Below are positions 19,161 through 28,220 of a DNA stretch of 64,000 bases, in pieces. The DNA comes from Paenibacillus terrigena DSM 21567 (GTDB lineage Bacteria; Bacillota; Bacilli; Paenibacillales; Paenibacillaceae), in NCBI RefSeq assembly GCF_000374845.1, contig NZ_KB895424.1, positions 1 to 64,000 of the forward strand, in the 5' to 3' direction. Both the position numbers and the translations under genes were made by a program. The number at the start of each line of letters is the position of its first letter. Within the stretch, counting starts at the first letter, position 1. The notes below the pieces were generated by a model. That model had not been told where the DNA came from and did no database searches. It saw only the letters and a program-made list of their open reading frames with translations.

Positions 19161-19273
19161 TTTTTTACCAGATATAAGTAATTTTTGGAAAACGATTTAG
19201 GTAATCTCTTCGATCTATGGTATACTTAGTTGCGAATAAAGCATGGTTAGGAACCATAGGAGGTGCCTTGTTG

Positions 19274-21031
19274 ATGAAAGAAAAAAAGATGCTACCTGAA
19301 AGCCATCGAAAGAAAATCATACCGATCCAAATGGATGCTACTTTTTTCTTTGAGCGGGCCGTTCGTTCCTTGGATCGCTATCATTATGACAAGGCATTAA
19401 AGTATTTCCGCAAAGCGGTGGAATATGAGCCGGAAAATCCTGTCAACCATTGTAATATGGCCGGGATTCTGTCGGAGATGGGCAAGTATGAGGATTCTAA
19501 TGAGATTCTGCAGATGGTGCTCGATACCATAGAACCGAGTCTGTCAGAGTGTTATTTCTATATGGCTAACAATTACGCGAATATGGATCAGTTCGAAGAA
19601 GCTGAGGAAGCGTTGATTCGATATCTTGAGGAAGATGCGAGCGGACAATACTTGGGCGAAGCCGAGGAAATGATGGATTTGCTGCAATATGAATTGAACC
19701 GCCCAACGCGTCTGACCACCATTAAATCCCGTGAGGGTATGGTGGAGCATGATGAGGCTCGTTCGATGCTCGAAGAGGGTCGGTTCGGCGAGGCAGTTAA
19801 GGTGCTCGAACAGATTGTTGAAGGTCAGCCTGACTTTTTAGCGGCACGGAACAACTTAGGCCTAGCCTATTACTATATGGGATTGTTTGAGAAAGCAATG
19901 GATACCATAAATGATGTGCTGGAACGTGACCCAGGCAATTTGCATGCGCTCTGTAATCTGGCGATTTTCTACCAGCATGAAGGCAATGTTAAGGATCTGG
20001 CTCAGTTAATTGTGGCACTCAAGAAGACGGTACCTTTTCACCAAGAACATGTATTTAAGCTTGCGACGACCATGGGAATCATGGGGCAGCATGAGACAGC
20101 ATATCGGCATTTCCGAAGATTGCTGAAAGATGAAGAGGTCAATTTCGATCCTTGTCTCTATCATTATACTGCGGTGGCAGCGTGTCATATCGGACGAATG
20201 GAAGAAGCATATCGGCTCTGGAATCATGCGCAGAAGCTTGACCCGGGATCTGAAATTCCGAAGTTCTATCTGGCGCAGCTGAAGGAGTATCGCCAGGTGG
20301 AAGAGAGCGGCGAAGGCATGGAAAAGCCTATGTGGAGTTATCATTATCATCTACCATTCGAAGAACAGTTCCGACTCTGGGAGAAGACGTCTGGCGGATT
20401 GCCGGATCATTTGAAGCGGGATCCGCTCGTGCGGTCGTCGTTCTTCTGGGCCCTTCGACACGGAGATCAGCAGACCAAGCTTCAGGTTATTCAAGCGTTA
20501 GGCATGATAGCGGACTATGAAGTGCAAGAGGCACTGCTCGGGTTCTTGCTCGAACCGAATGAAGAAGACTATTTGAAGCAGGTTGCGGTCTTCGTGCTGC
20601 GTTCCATGGGCTATGATGCGAAAGTGGAAGCAATTATGGATGGGAAGCGCACGATCATTGAAGGTAACGATCTATCCGCAAGACTCCCGGCTTGGGATGA
20701 ACAGTGGCAGACGGTACTTACGCTTGCGCTTCGTACAATGAATAAGCGTTACGATATGCTGCAGCAATATGATCTGCAGACACTATGGGTCGAGTTCCTA
20801 ACCCGCGTCTATCCCGACATGCCGAAGATTCATAAGGCCGAGGGCTGGGCAGCGGCGCTGGAATATCTTACAGCCAAGATGCATCGCCGAGCGATCTCAT
20901 ATCATGAAGTAGCGCAGCGATATAGCACATCCATCACAACGGTGAGTAAATATGTGAAATGGATGGACGAAGTATGTGGTATTAAGAAAAAGATGGATGC
21001 GATATTTCCATCCTACACCCAAGAATTCTAG
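19274..21031 (+). CDS. tetratricopeptide-repeat protein (YvcD-like)
   Basis: Cytoplasmic 585-residue protein of unknown function. TPR repeats run from about 15 to 300 (ALKYFRKAVEYEPENPVNHCNMAGIL; AVKVLEQIVEGQPDFLAARNNL as two clear units). A HEAT-like or helical middle follows (LQVIQALGMIADYEVQEALLGFL), and the last 50 residues end in a possible helix-turn-helix (YHEVAQRYSTSITTVSKYVKW), which would be unusual for a plain scaffold. ATG 19274 has AGGAGGTG 8 nt upstream. Bacillus yvcD holds the same place between his genes and trxB. Confidence 0.85.
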   Translation: MKEKKMLPESHRKKIIPIQMDATFFFERAVRSLDRYHYDKALKYFRKAVEYEPENPVNHCNMAGILSEMGKYEDSNEILQMVLDTIEPSLSECYFYMANNYANMDQFEEAEEALIRYLEEDASGQYLGEAEEMMDLLQYELNRPTRLTTIKSREGMVEHDEARSMLEEGRFGEAVKVLEQIVEGQPDFLAARNNLGLAYYYMGLFEKAMDTINDVLERDPGNLHALCNLAIFYQHEGNVKDLAQLIVALKKTVPFHQEHVFKLATTMGIMGQHETAYRHFRRLLKDEEVNFDPCLYHYTAVAACHIGRMEEAYRLWNHAQKLDPGSEIPKFYLAQLKEYRQVEESGEGMEKPMWSYHYHLPFEEQFRLWEKTSGGLPDHLKRDPLVRSSFFWALRHGDQQTKLQVIQALGMIADYEVQEALLGFLLEPNEEDYLKQVAVFVLRSMGYDAKVEAIMDGKRTIIEGNDLSARLPAWDEQWQTVLTLALRTMNKRYDMLQQYDLQTLWVEFLTRVYPDMPKIHKAEGWAAALEYLTAKMHRRAISYHEVAQRYSTSITTVSKYVKWMDEVCGIKKKMDAIFPSYTQEF

Positions 21032-21032
21032 A

Positions 21033-21055
21033 GGAATGCGCGATTCGCGCGTTCC
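21033..21055 (+). other. 10-bp hairpin between the TPR gene and trxB
   Basis: GGAATGCGCG / CGCGCGTTCC with a 3-nt loop and no T run. It is probably an RNA-stability or processing element, or a weak terminator. Confidence 0.5.
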
Positions 21056-21081
21056 TTCCATACATAAGGAGGATATGATCG

Positions 21082-22008
21082 ATGTATAAATCAATCGTAA
21101 TCGGAACAGGGCCTGCTGGATTAACAGCTGCCATTTACTTAGCACGTGCGAATCTGAGCCCACTGGTCATTGAAGGACCTGAACCAGGCGGCCAACTAAC
21201 AACAACGACGGATGTTGAGAACTTCCCTGGATTTCCGGAAGGGATTATGGGTCCGGAGCTCATGGATAACATGCGTAAGCAAGCAGAACGGTTTGGCGCA
21301 GAGTTCAAGACGGGCTGGGTGAACAGTGTGGATTTCTCCAAGCGTCCATTTACACTTCAAGTCGAAGGCATTGGGGAATTGCAGGCTGCAACAGTGATTA
21401 TCTCGACGGGTGCTTCCGCAAGATACCTTGGTATTCCTGGGGAAAGAGATAACTTAGGACGCGGTGTGAGTGCATGTGCGACGTGCGACGGTTTCTTCTT
21501 CCGTAACAAGAAGATCATCGTCGTCGGTGGCGGCGACTCTGCGATGGAAGAAGCGAACTTCTTGACGCGCTTCGGCGATGTGACGCTCGTTCACCGTCGC
21601 GATGAACTGCGCGCTTCGAAGATCATGCAAGACCGTGCACGTGAGAATGGCAAGATTAAATGGGCGCTTAACCGCTCCCCAATTGAAGTGCTTGCTGGCG
21701 ACAACGGTGTCACAGGTCTTAAAGTGACGAATAATGAGACTGGTGAAGAAGAAGTGATCGAGACAGACGGTTTGTTCGTTGCAATCGGTCATACACCGAA
21801 TACGAAATTCCTCGGCGGTCAAGTGGATACGGACGAGCAAGGTTATATCGTTGTGAAGCCGGGCTCCATGGAGACGAACATTCCTGGCGTATTCGCTTGC
21901 GGTGACGTTCAGGATACGAAGTATCGCCAAGCGATCTCCGCAGCAGGAACAGGTTGTATGGCTGCGCTAGACGCAGAGAAGTTCTTGGAAGCGAACGAAA
22001 TTCATTAA
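21082..22008 (+). CDS. trxB: thioredoxin-disulfide reductase
   Basis: FAD/NADPH enzyme that reduces thioredoxin in the cytoplasm. 308 residues: FAD-binding [16 protein letters not shown] near 7, redox pair CATCDGFF near 132-135, NADPH-binding [13 protein letters not shown] near 149, and FAD motif [24 protein letters not shown] near 273. AAGGAGG precedes the ATG. It has its own terminator downstream. Confidence 0.97.
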   Translation: MYKSIVIGTGPAGLTAAIYLARANLSPLVIEGPEPGGQLTTTTDVENFPGFPEGIMGPELMDNMRKQAERFGAEFKTGWVNSVDFSKRPFTLQVEGIGELQAATVIISTGASARYLGIPGERDNLGRGVSACATCDGFFFRNKKIIVVGGGDSAMEEANFLTRFGDVTLVHRRDELRASKIMQDRARENGKIKWALNRSPIEVLAGDNGVTGLKVTNNETGEEEVIETDGLFVAIGHTPNTKFLGGQVDTDEQGYIVVKPGSMETNIPGVFACGDVQDTKYRQAISAAGTGCMAALDAEKFLEANEIH

Positions 22009-22026
22009 TATATCGATGGTTACAGA

Positions 22027-22056
22027 AGCTGACGGGTAGTCCCGTCGGCTTTTTGA
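22027..22056 (+). terminator. intrinsic terminator after trxB
   Basis: Perfect stem AGCTGACGGG / CCCGTCGGCT with a 4-nt loop, followed by TTTTTGATTTTTT. Confidence 0.93.
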
Positions 22057-22261
22057 TTTTTTCTTCAATTATGAACATTCTGGTAACTTCACCGGAAACC
22101 CATCTAATTTCAGTCATCCTTACTTGTACGGCGGATGAATATTCCAGATCATGGTGATACAATGAGTCTCGAAGAGGTCGATGTGATTTATGTCGCAACA
22201 CGTTTGGTCCCAAAATGCAGTCCATCGATCCATCCTTATTATTTAAAGCGGAGGTATAATG

Positions 22262-22633
22262 ATGAAAAAATCATTATTCGTACTAGGTCTAGCCTTATGT
22301 CTTATGTTTGTTCTATCGGCCTGTGGAGGGGACAGCAAATCAAGTGAACCGGCTGTTGCACCAACGGGCGTAACGGAAGAAGTAACGATCACTGCGAAGA
22401 ATTTTGAGTTCTCGCCAGCAGAGATCAAAGTGAAAAAAGGCGATACGATCAAGCTTACATTCAATTCGGAAGAAGGCGTCCATGGTCTGATGATCAAGGA
22501 TTTTGACATTAATATGGATGAATCCGGCACCAAAGAATTCGTAGCCGATAAAGTGGGTACGTTTGATTTTAACTGTTCGATTATGTGCGGCGGCGGTCAT
22601 GGGCAAATGGTTGGTAAAATTACTGTAGAATAA
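22262..22633 (+). CDS. cupredoxin-fold lipoprotein with a CuA-type copper site
   Basis: Membrane-anchored lipoprotein of 123 residues. The lipobox is LSAC (Cys21) after a hydrophobic signal, followed by a short polar linker and a cupredoxin domain (about 40-123). It carries CxxxCxxxHxxM: Cys105, Cys109, His113 and Met116 in CSIMCGGGHGQM, with His74 in EGVHGLM. These are the side-chain ligands of the binuclear CuA centre of cytochrome oxidase subunit II, yet no oxidase gene or subunit-II membrane helices are present. It could be an electron carrier, copper chaperone or nitrous-oxide/oxidase assembly factor. GGAGG is 7 nt before ATG 22262; ATG 22259 is also possible. Confidence 0.85.
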   Translation: MKKSLFVLGLALCLMFVLSACGGDSKSSEPAVAPTGVTEEVTITAKNFEFSPAEIKVKKGDTIKLTFNSEEGVHGLMIKDFDINMDESGTKEFVADKVGTFDFNCSIMCGGGHGQMVGKITVE

Positions 22634-22652
22634 CGCTAAGATGAATGACTGC

Positions 22653-22698
22653 GAAAAGCTGGTTTTCGTTGAGAATACTCACGAGAAGCAGCTTTTTC
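22653..22698 (+). terminator. intrinsic terminator after the cupredoxin gene
   Basis: Long imperfect stem starting AAAAGCTG and closing CAGCTTTTT, with an inner GTTTTCGTTGAG / CTCACGAGAAG pairing. Confidence 0.85.
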
Positions 22699-22740
22699 AC
22701 TTGTATACCCTAGAGGTCTATACCTCATGAGGGAGTGTCC

Positions 22741-22777
22741 TATTATCTTGACCGATAATACAGGCATAGCTTATAGT
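22741..22777 (+). promoter_or_regulatory. glcK promoter with a palindrome around the -35 box
   Basis: TTGACC (22748-22753), 18-bp spacer, TATAGT (22772-22777). The -35 box is exactly flanked by the inverted repeat TATTATC / GATAATA (22741-22747 and 22754-22760), which suggests a repressor operator on this promoter. Confidence 0.6.
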
Positions 22778-22819
22778 GGGTACTGAAACACAATTAACTT
22801 AGATAAAGGTGGATTTAAC

Positions 22820-23770
22820 ATGTCTGAAACAATCTATGTTGGTGTGGACCTGGGCGGAACAGCAATCAAAGTTGGAGTCTGCAATGAACAGGGACAACTG
22901 CTGCATATGTATGAGGGCCCTACAGAGACGGAAAAGGGAGCAGAGACGATCATTGATAACATCGTGAAATATGTTCATCTAGTTGTCGAGCAGTCCCCTT
23001 TTTCGTGGGATCAAGTGGGCGGCGTAGGCGCAGGTCTCGCAGGCTTCATGAATTTGAAAGAGGGAATTATTCTACATTCTCCTAACCTACCATTTCGTGA
23101 TGTACCAATCCGTCAGATTCTCTCTGATCGACTGGCTAAACCGGTTCGAGTGGATAATGATGCGAATGTGGCGGCGCTTGGTGAAGCATGGAGCGGCGCG
23201 GGTGCAGGGATCGACAATTGTGTATGTTACACGCTTGGAACAGGTGTAGGCGGCGGTATTATTATTAGCGGCAGCATCTATCAAGGATTTGCTGGCGTAG
23301 CTGGCGAGCTCGGACATATGGCGGTTATTCCTGATTTGGAAGCAATCCAGTGTGGATGCGGCAAAATGGGATGCTTAGAGACCGTATCTTCGGCGACAGG
23401 CATTATCCGTATGGCGAAAGATGCTGTTGAACGCGGCGATCGCACATCGCTATCCACGCTCGAGCATATGATGGCGAAAGATGTGTTCGATGCAGCCAAG
23501 GCAGGGGATGAAGTCGCGACACGTATCGTTAATCGTGCAGCATTCTATCTGGGCAAAGCAATGGCAGCAGTGGCAGTCGTCCTGAATCCGGAGCGGTTCA
23601 TTATTGGCGGCGGCGTGTCCAAAGCAGGCGATATTCTATTCGATGAGATTCGTGAAGTGTTCTACAAGCTGACACCGGATTCATTACAAAAGGGTATTGT
23701 GATTGTGCCAGCAACACTCGGCAATGATGCGGGAGTGATCGGGGCAGCAGGATTGTGTAGTCGTTCTTAA
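22820..23770 (+). CDS. glcK: glucokinase, ROK family
   Basis: Phosphorylates glucose with ATP in the cytoplasm. 316 residues: phosphate-1 motif GVDLGGTAIKVGV near 8, the sugar-site Asn-Asp in VDNDANVAALGEA near 110, TLGTGVGGGIII near 138, ELGHMAV near 161 and the ROK Zn site CGCGKMGCLE near 179. Bacillus has a NUDIX gene at this place, so the position is lineage-specific. It sits directly before rapZ (31 bp). Confidence 0.93.
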   Translation: MSETIYVGVDLGGTAIKVGVCNEQGQLLHMYEGPTETEKGAETIIDNIVKYVHLVVEQSPFSWDQVGGVGAGLAGFMNLKEGIILHSPNLPFRDVPIRQILSDRLAKPVRVDNDANVAALGEAWSGAGAGIDNCVCYTLGTGVGGGIIISGSIYQGFAGVAGELGHMAVIPDLEAIQCGCGKMGCLETVSSATGIIRMAKDAVERGDRTSLSTLEHMMAKDVFDAAKAGDEVATRIVNRAAFYLGKAMAAVAVVLNPERFIIGGGVSKAGDILFDEIREVFYKLTPDSLQKGIVIVPATLGNDAGVIGAAGLCSRS

Positions 23771-23801
23771 GAGGAAGTTCTAAATACAAGGGGGAAGGGC
23801 C

Positions 23802-24695
23802 GTGATGGACACTTCATCGATGGCAAAAGCAAAACTGGTAATTATTACAGGCATGTCTGGAGCCGGGAAGACGATTGCTGTTCAGAGTTTGGAGGATCTT
23901 GGGTTTTTCTGCGTGGATAATCTGCCTCCGGTTCTTATTCCGAAGTTCGCAGAACTCATCGAACAATCGAACGGCAAAATCGGCAAAGTAGCACTTGTAA
24001 TTGACCTTCGTGGCCGCGAATTCTTCACGGCATTATCCGAGTCATTAAATTATATTAAAGACCACTATACGCTGAATTGCGAGATCGTCTTCCTAGACGC
24101 AACGGACGGCGTACTTGTTCAGCGTTATAAGGAGAGTCGGAGACGGCATCCGCTGGCGCCGACAGGCATGCCGCTTGAAGGGATTCAGTTGGAGCGGAAG
24201 CTGCTCGAAGACTTGAAGGGATGGGCTTCCCAAGTCATCGATACGAGCAATATGAAGCCGGCGACGCTCAAGGAACGGATCGTATCTCGTTTTAATAATC
24301 TAGAGGGTAATACCTTATCCGTGCATATTACGTCATTTGGATTCAAATATGGAATACCGATTGATGCGGATTTAATCTATGATGTACGCTTCCTTCCGAA
24401 CCCGCATTATGTAGACGCCTTGCGTCCGCATACTGGGCAGGATCCGGAAGTCTATGATTACGTGATGAAATGGCCAGAGACGCAGATGTTCTTGACGAAG
24501 TTGGTCGATATGCTGCAATTCCTCATTCCTCAATATCGCAAAGAAGGAAAAAGCCAGGTTGTGATCGGGATCGGGTGTACCGGAGGGAAACATCGTTCGG
24601 TTGCCATTGCAGAATATTTGGGTCGTATCATTGGGGCCAGTGAGACTGAAATGGTTCGTGTAGCCCACCGAGATGCAGAGAAGGACCGTCATTAA
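23802..24695 (+). CDS. rapZ: RNase adapter RapZ / nucleotide-binding protein YvcJ
   Basis: P-loop nucleotidase-fold protein. The E. coli homologue guides RNase E to a small RNA controlling GlmS; in Bacillus the role is less clear. About 297 residues: Walker [10 protein letters not shown] near 17, FFCVDNLPP near 37, second motif [10 protein letters not shown] near 68, and the C-terminal domain with FGFKYGIP near 170 and [18 protein letters not shown] near 257. Start GTG 23802 or ATG 23805, both after GGGGGAAGGG. First gene of the conserved rapZ-yvcK-whiA trio. Confidence 0.94.
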   Translation: MMDTSSMAKAKLVIITGMSGAGKTIAVQSLEDLGFFCVDNLPPVLIPKFAELIEQSNGKIGKVALVIDLRGREFFTALSESLNYIKDHYTLNCEIVFLDATDGVLVQRYKESRRRHPLAPTGMPLEGIQLERKLLEDLKGWASQVIDTSNMKPATLKERIVSRFNNLEGNTLSVHITSFGFKYGIPIDADLIYDVRFLPNPHYVDALRPHTGQDPEVYDYVMKWPETQMFLTKLVDMLQFLIPQYRKEGKSQVVIGIGCTGGKHRSVAIAEYLGRIIGASETEMVRVAHRDAEKDRH

Positions 24696-24728
24696 CTAAA
24701 GGCAAGACAATATGTACGAGGTGATGAG

Positions 24729-25715
24729 ATGAGCCTAGAGTTTGAAGCAGTACAGCGTCCACGGATTGTCGTCATGGGCGGAGGAACCGGATTGTCTGTC
24801 ATGCTGCGCGGGCTGAAGGAAAAGCCTTTGGATATTACGGCCATCGTGACGGTTGCGGATGACGGCGGCAGTTCAGGGATTCTACGGAATGAGCTGCATA
24901 TGCCGCCTCCGGGCGATATTCGCAACGTGCTTGGTGCACTTGCGGATGTTGAACCGCTCTTGTCGGAGATGCTGCAATACCGATTCAGTTCGGGGGCAGG
25001 TTTAGCCGGGCATAGTTTGGGCAATTTGATATTAGCAGCCATGACAGATATCTCTGGGGATTTCGTTACTGGGATTCGTGAGCTAAGCCGAGTTCTGGCT
25101 GTGCGGGGACGTGTGCTTCCTGCTGCGAACCAGGCAGTTATTCTGCATGCAGAGATGGAAGACGGTACGGTTGTAACAGGTGAATCGACCATCCCGACGG
25201 CAGGCAAACGAATCAAGCGCGTCTTCTTGGAGCCTTCGAATGTTAAGCCGCTCGCAGAAGCTGTAGAGGCGCTGCGTCAAGCGGATGCAATTCTGATCGG
25301 CCCCGGAAGTCTCTATACGAGTATCATTCCGAATCTATTGGTACCTGAACTGGCTCAAGCGGTTGTCGATTCGTGTGCGGTCAAAATCTTTGTCTGCAAC
25401 GTCATGACGCAGCCGGGCGAGACGGATAACTATACAGTGAGCGATCACTTGGATGCGGTGTATGACCACATCGGGCATCATATCTTTGATTATGTAATCG
25501 TGAACGACGGCGAGATTCCGCCGCAGGTTCAAGACAAATACGCAGAAAAAGGTGCAAAGGCTGTACATTTAGATTTAGAGGCTGTGACGAATCGAGGCTA
25601 TAAAGTCATCGCGGACCGTCTTGTTCTATTCCGAACGTATCTGCGCCATGATGCGGATAAACTTAGTCATCATATCTATCAACTCGTCAAAAATTGGATG
25701 TTACGAAAGAGGTGA
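24729..25715 (+). CDS. yvcK: YvcK/CofD-family protein (gluconeogenesis factor)
   Basis: Cytoplasmic Rossmann-fold protein of the CofD-like family. In Bacillus it binds UDP-GlcNAc and is needed for growth and wall synthesis on gluconeogenic carbon. 328 residues: [16 protein letters not shown] near 12, [14 protein letters not shown] near 38 and DIRNVLGAL near 60, then [14 protein letters not shown] near 98 and [16 protein letters not shown] near 190. GAGGTGATGAG precedes the start. It ends 5 bp before whiA. Confidence 0.95.
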   Translation: MSLEFEAVQRPRIVVMGGGTGLSVMLRGLKEKPLDITAIVTVADDGGSSGILRNELHMPPPGDIRNVLGALADVEPLLSEMLQYRFSSGAGLAGHSLGNLILAAMTDISGDFVTGIRELSRVLAVRGRVLPAANQAVILHAEMEDGTVVTGESTIPTAGKRIKRVFLEPSNVKPLAEAVEALRQADAILIGPGSLYTSIIPNLLVPELAQAVVDSCAVKIFVCNVMTQPGETDNYTVSDHLDAVYDHIGHHIFDYVIVNDGEIPPQVQDKYAEKGAKAVHLDLEAVTNRGYKVIADRLVLFRTYLRHDADKLSHHIYQLVKNWMLRKR

Positions 25716-25720
25716 GTCGC

Positions 25721-26650
25721 TTGTCTTTTGCGGCACAGACCAAAAAAGAATTAACCCAAGTTGAGGCGGATACGTGCTGCGAGCGAGCGGAGTTATCAGC
25801 TCTACTCCGAATGAATGGTTCCGTGCAGTTGACGAATCGCAAGGTTATTCTGGATATCTCGACAGAGAATGCAGCGATCGCGAGACGTATATATTCGTTA
25901 ATTAAGAAGTACTATGACGTACACACGGAGCTGCTCGTTCGGAAAAAAATGCGATTGAAGAAAAATAATGTCTATATCGTGCGAATTCCAACGCAGGTGC
26001 AGGAAATATTGAAAGATTTGCATATCGTTTCAGAAGGTTTCAATTTTACGGACGGTATTGATCAGGAGATTATTGCAAATAACTGTTGTAAGCGGGCTTA
26101 CTTACGCGGTGCCTTCATGGCTGGAGGTTCAGTGAACAATCCCGAGGGTTCATCATATCACCTTGAGATTGCTTCGATGTACGAGGAGCATTGTCAGGCG
26201 CTAGTCGACCTTGCGAACGAATATGGGCTGAATGCTCGTTGTATCGAGCGGAAGAAAGGGTTTATTTTCTACATCAAAGAAGGCGAGAAGATTATCGATT
26301 TGCTCAGCATGATTGGCGCGCATCAAGCACTCTTCAAGTTCGAGGACGTGCGAATTATGCGCGATATGCGTAACTCGGTGAATCGGATCGTGAACTGTGA
26401 GACGGCGAATTTGAACAAAACCATCGGAGCCGCGGTGCGTCAGATTGATAACATCAAATTGCTGCAGAAGGAAGTGGGTCTGGAGAGTCTACCGGACAAA
26501 CTTCGGGAAGTGGCAGAGGTGCGTCTGGCTCATCCGGATGTTAACTTGAAAGAAGTCGGCGAACTGCTCAAGGGGTCGGTGAGCAAGTCTGGGGTCAACC
26601 ACAGACTGCGTAAGATCGACGAATTGGCGGAAAAAATTAGGAATGGGTAA
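25721..26650 (+). CDS. whiA: DNA-binding protein WhiA
   Basis: Sporulation/cell-division-linked DNA-binding protein conserved across Gram-positives. 309 residues: N-terminal LAGLIDADG-like fold (about 10-210, with [15 protein letters not shown] near 115) and a C-terminal helix-turn-helix ([23 protein letters not shown] near 270). Start TTG 25721 is chosen because AAAGAGGTGA is 6-8 nt upstream and the resulting [11 protein letters not shown] matches the family N-terminus; an upstream ATG (25694) would overlap yvcK. Confidence 0.95.
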   Translation: MSFAAQTKKELTQVEADTCCERAELSALLRMNGSVQLTNRKVILDISTENAAIARRIYSLIKKYYDVHTELLVRKKMRLKKNNVYIVRIPTQVQEILKDLHIVSEGFNFTDGIDQEIIANNCCKRAYLRGAFMAGGSVNNPEGSSYHLEIASMYEEHCQALVDLANEYGLNARCIERKKGFIFYIKEGEKIIDLLSMIGAHQALFKFEDVRIMRDMRNSVNRIVNCETANLNKTIGAAVRQIDNIKLLQKEVGLESLPDKLREVAEVRLAHPDVNLKEVGELLKGSVSKSGVNHRLRKIDELAEKIRNG

Positions 26651-26759
26651 AACTTTTTTTCCTAGTGCTGTTCATGTTATAATGGTATAATGTTGTAAAA
26701 GACTAATAATTTATTTGGATAATCGCCAGATCGAATAAGTAATAGGGGGTAATTTTTCC

Positions 26760-27029
26760 ATGACAAAGCACCCGGTAGTTGTGCGGTTAAAAACGGGTCT
26801 CCATGCTAGACCGGCAGCGTTGTTCGTTCAAGAAGCGAATAAATATTCGTCAGAGATTTTCGTGGAGAAAGACGAGAAGAAAGTTAATGCGAAAAGTATC
26901 ATGGGAATAATGAGCTTGGCGATCAGCTCGGGAACTGAAATATATATAAGTGCGGAAGGTTCGGACGCTGAGCAAGCTATTTCTGCATTGGTTCAATTGG
27001 TTAGTAAGGAAGAACTTGAAAATCAATAA
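26760..27029 (+). CDS. HPr-family protein, Crh-like by position but with His15
   Basis: 89-residue HPr-fold phosphocarrier. By place (after whiA) and sequence (RLKTGLxARPAALFVQEAN) it matches Bacillus Crh, but Crh has Gln15 and this protein keeps the phosphorylatable His15 (LHARPA). Ser46, the HprK target, is present in NAKSIMGIMSL. It may therefore act both in PTS phosphotransfer and, as P-Ser form, as CcpA corepressor. Whether a second, ptsH-encoded HPr exists cannot be seen here. GGGGG precedes the ATG; two overlapping TATAAT words lie 70-80 bp upstream. Confidence 0.9.
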   Translation: MTKHPVVVRLKTGLHARPAALFVQEANKYSSEIFVEKDEKKVNAKSIMGIMSLAISSGTEIYISAEGSDAEQAISALVQLVSKEELENQ

Positions 27030-27046
27030 TGAATGATGTACATACA

Positions 27047-27075
27047 AAGGCCCCTGGGATCAGGGGCTTTTTGTT
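27047..27075 (+). terminator. intrinsic terminator after the HPr/Crh gene
   Basis: Stem GCCCCTG / CAGGGGC with flanking A/T pairs and a T run. Confidence 0.92.
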
Positions 27076-27202
27076 GTATGAGGGCCTCGAAAAAATTGAT
27101 TAAGCTTGCCTGAATAATTTATTTTTCAATGTAACATTTGGTAAATCAGAGCGTCTATGTAGGTAGAACCAAGTGAAGAATAATAAAAGGGAGGCTTTTC
27201 AC

Positions 27203-27976
27203 ATGAAACAGGATGTAAAAAGAATCAATAGATCAAAAAGATTAGGATTACTCGCAGCAACCGCACTGCTCGTCACATTTGCATGGGCTGCTCCAACATC
27301 GAAGACTTATGCGGCCGAAGCGCCAGTGGCTCAGAGTCAAAGTGTCGTTCACACGATCAATGTAACGGGTAAAGGAGAAATTACAGTAACGCCGGATGTT
27401 GCGTACGTGACGCTCGGAATCGAGACCAAAGCGACAACAGCGAAGGAAGCGCAGAAAGCTAATGCAGCGAAGTTCGCCAAATTAAAACAAGCGCTTACGA
27501 ATTTCAAGGTCAAAGCAGAGGATGTGCAGACGGTTAGTTTCTATGTGAATCCAGAGTACACCTATAATGAGAAGTCAGGGCCGAAATTATCAGGTTACTC
27601 CGCGACGCATATGGTGCAAGTAACGTATCGCGACTTGGATACCATCGGCAATCTGATCGATGCTGCTTCGGAAGCAGGCGTGAATCAGGTGCAAGGTGTT
27701 CGTTTTGATACGGAACATCCAGAAATGTATGAGACACAAGTGTTAGAGAAAGCAATGAAGAATGCCGAAGTGAAAGCGAGAGCCATTGCCTCTGCAGCGA
27801 AGCAGCAGATTGTCTCGGTGATCACGGTGTCGGAATCAAGTGCAGATGTCTATCCGATCTTCTCGAACCAAGTCTATGCAACAGCAAAAACGGAGTCGGC
27901 CGCAGCAGATACTTCGATCCAAACGGGTCAAGTTTCCATTAAATCCAACGTGACTGTCGTCTATGAAATAAAATAA
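27203..27976 (+). CDS. secreted SIMPL-domain (DUF541) protein
   Basis: 257 residues with a signal peptide (LLAATALLVTFAWA, cleavage near TYA-AE). The mature part is a SIMPL/DUF541 domain: INVTGKGEITVTPDVAYVTLGIETKATTAKEAQ near 52-85 and SGYSATHMVQVTYRDLDTIGNLIDAA near 122. The family is periplasmic or cell-surface, with oxidative-stress links in some species; the exact role is unknown. ATG 27203 has GGGAGG about 8 nt upstream, better than the upstream GTG. Confidence 0.88.
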   Translation: MKQDVKRINRSKRLGLLAATALLVTFAWAAPTSKTYAAEAPVAQSQSVVHTINVTGKGEITVTPDVAYVTLGIETKATTAKEAQKANAAKFAKLKQALTNFKVKAEDVQTVSFYVNPEYTYNEKSGPKLSGYSATHMVQVTYRDLDTIGNLIDAASEAGVNQVQGVRFDTEHPEMYETQVLEKAMKNAEVKARAIASAAKQQIVSVITVSESSADVYPIFSNQVYATAKTESAAADTSIQTGQVSIKSNVTVVYEIK

Positions 27977-28017
27977 GAAAGTTTCATGTATTTATTAGCG
28001 AATTAACGAGAAAATAG

Positions 28018-28046
28018 TTGTATCATCGGACAAAACACGGTATAGT
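28018..28046 (+). promoter_or_regulatory. promoter of the potABCD leader
   Basis: TTGTAT, 17-bp spacer, TATAGT. It lies upstream of a terminator hairpin and 175 bp before potA, so it would produce a leader RNA. Confidence 0.55.
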
Positions 28047-28075
28047 GAAGATGCTTTGTAAACGAGGAAATGTCG

Positions 28076-28123
28076 ATGAAAGCCATACCAATGGATATGG
28101 CTTTCTTTTTCTTGAAAGTTTAG
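28076..28123 (+). CDS. possible 15-codon leader peptide upstream of potA
   Basis: A short frame [15 protein letters not shown] starting ATG 28076 with GAGGAAA 6 nt upstream. It runs through the terminator hairpin 28078-28112. Ribosome position on it could decide hairpin formation, as in attenuators. Very short and unproven; it may be chance. Confidence 0.35.
   Translation: MKAIPMDMAFFFLKV
28078..28112 (+). terminator. terminator or attenuator upstream of potA
   Basis: Stem GAAAGCCATA / TATGGCTTTC followed by CTTTTTCTT. It may simply end the SIMPL transcript, but a good promoter lies between that gene and the hairpin. Confidence 0.75.
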
Positions 28124-28130
28124 AGTATTC

Positions 28131-28190
28131 GGGGTCCCCGCAAAGTACCCGGGACGCTTCGAAGCAATAACATCACTTTGTGGGGTTATT
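28131..28190 (+). repeat. structured intergenic element, copy 1 (CCCCGCAAAGT...ACTTTGTGGGG)
   Basis: Arms CCCCGCAAAGT (28136-28146) and ACTTTGTGGGG (28175-28185) form an 11-bp stem with one G-T pair around a variable 28-nt interior. The same arms with the same flanks (GGGGT before, TT after) occur at 47171-47226. It lies between the pot leader terminator and potA. Confidence 0.75.
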
Positions 28191-28220
28191 TTGAAATATA
28201 AGAGTAAGGGGTTGATGCCG

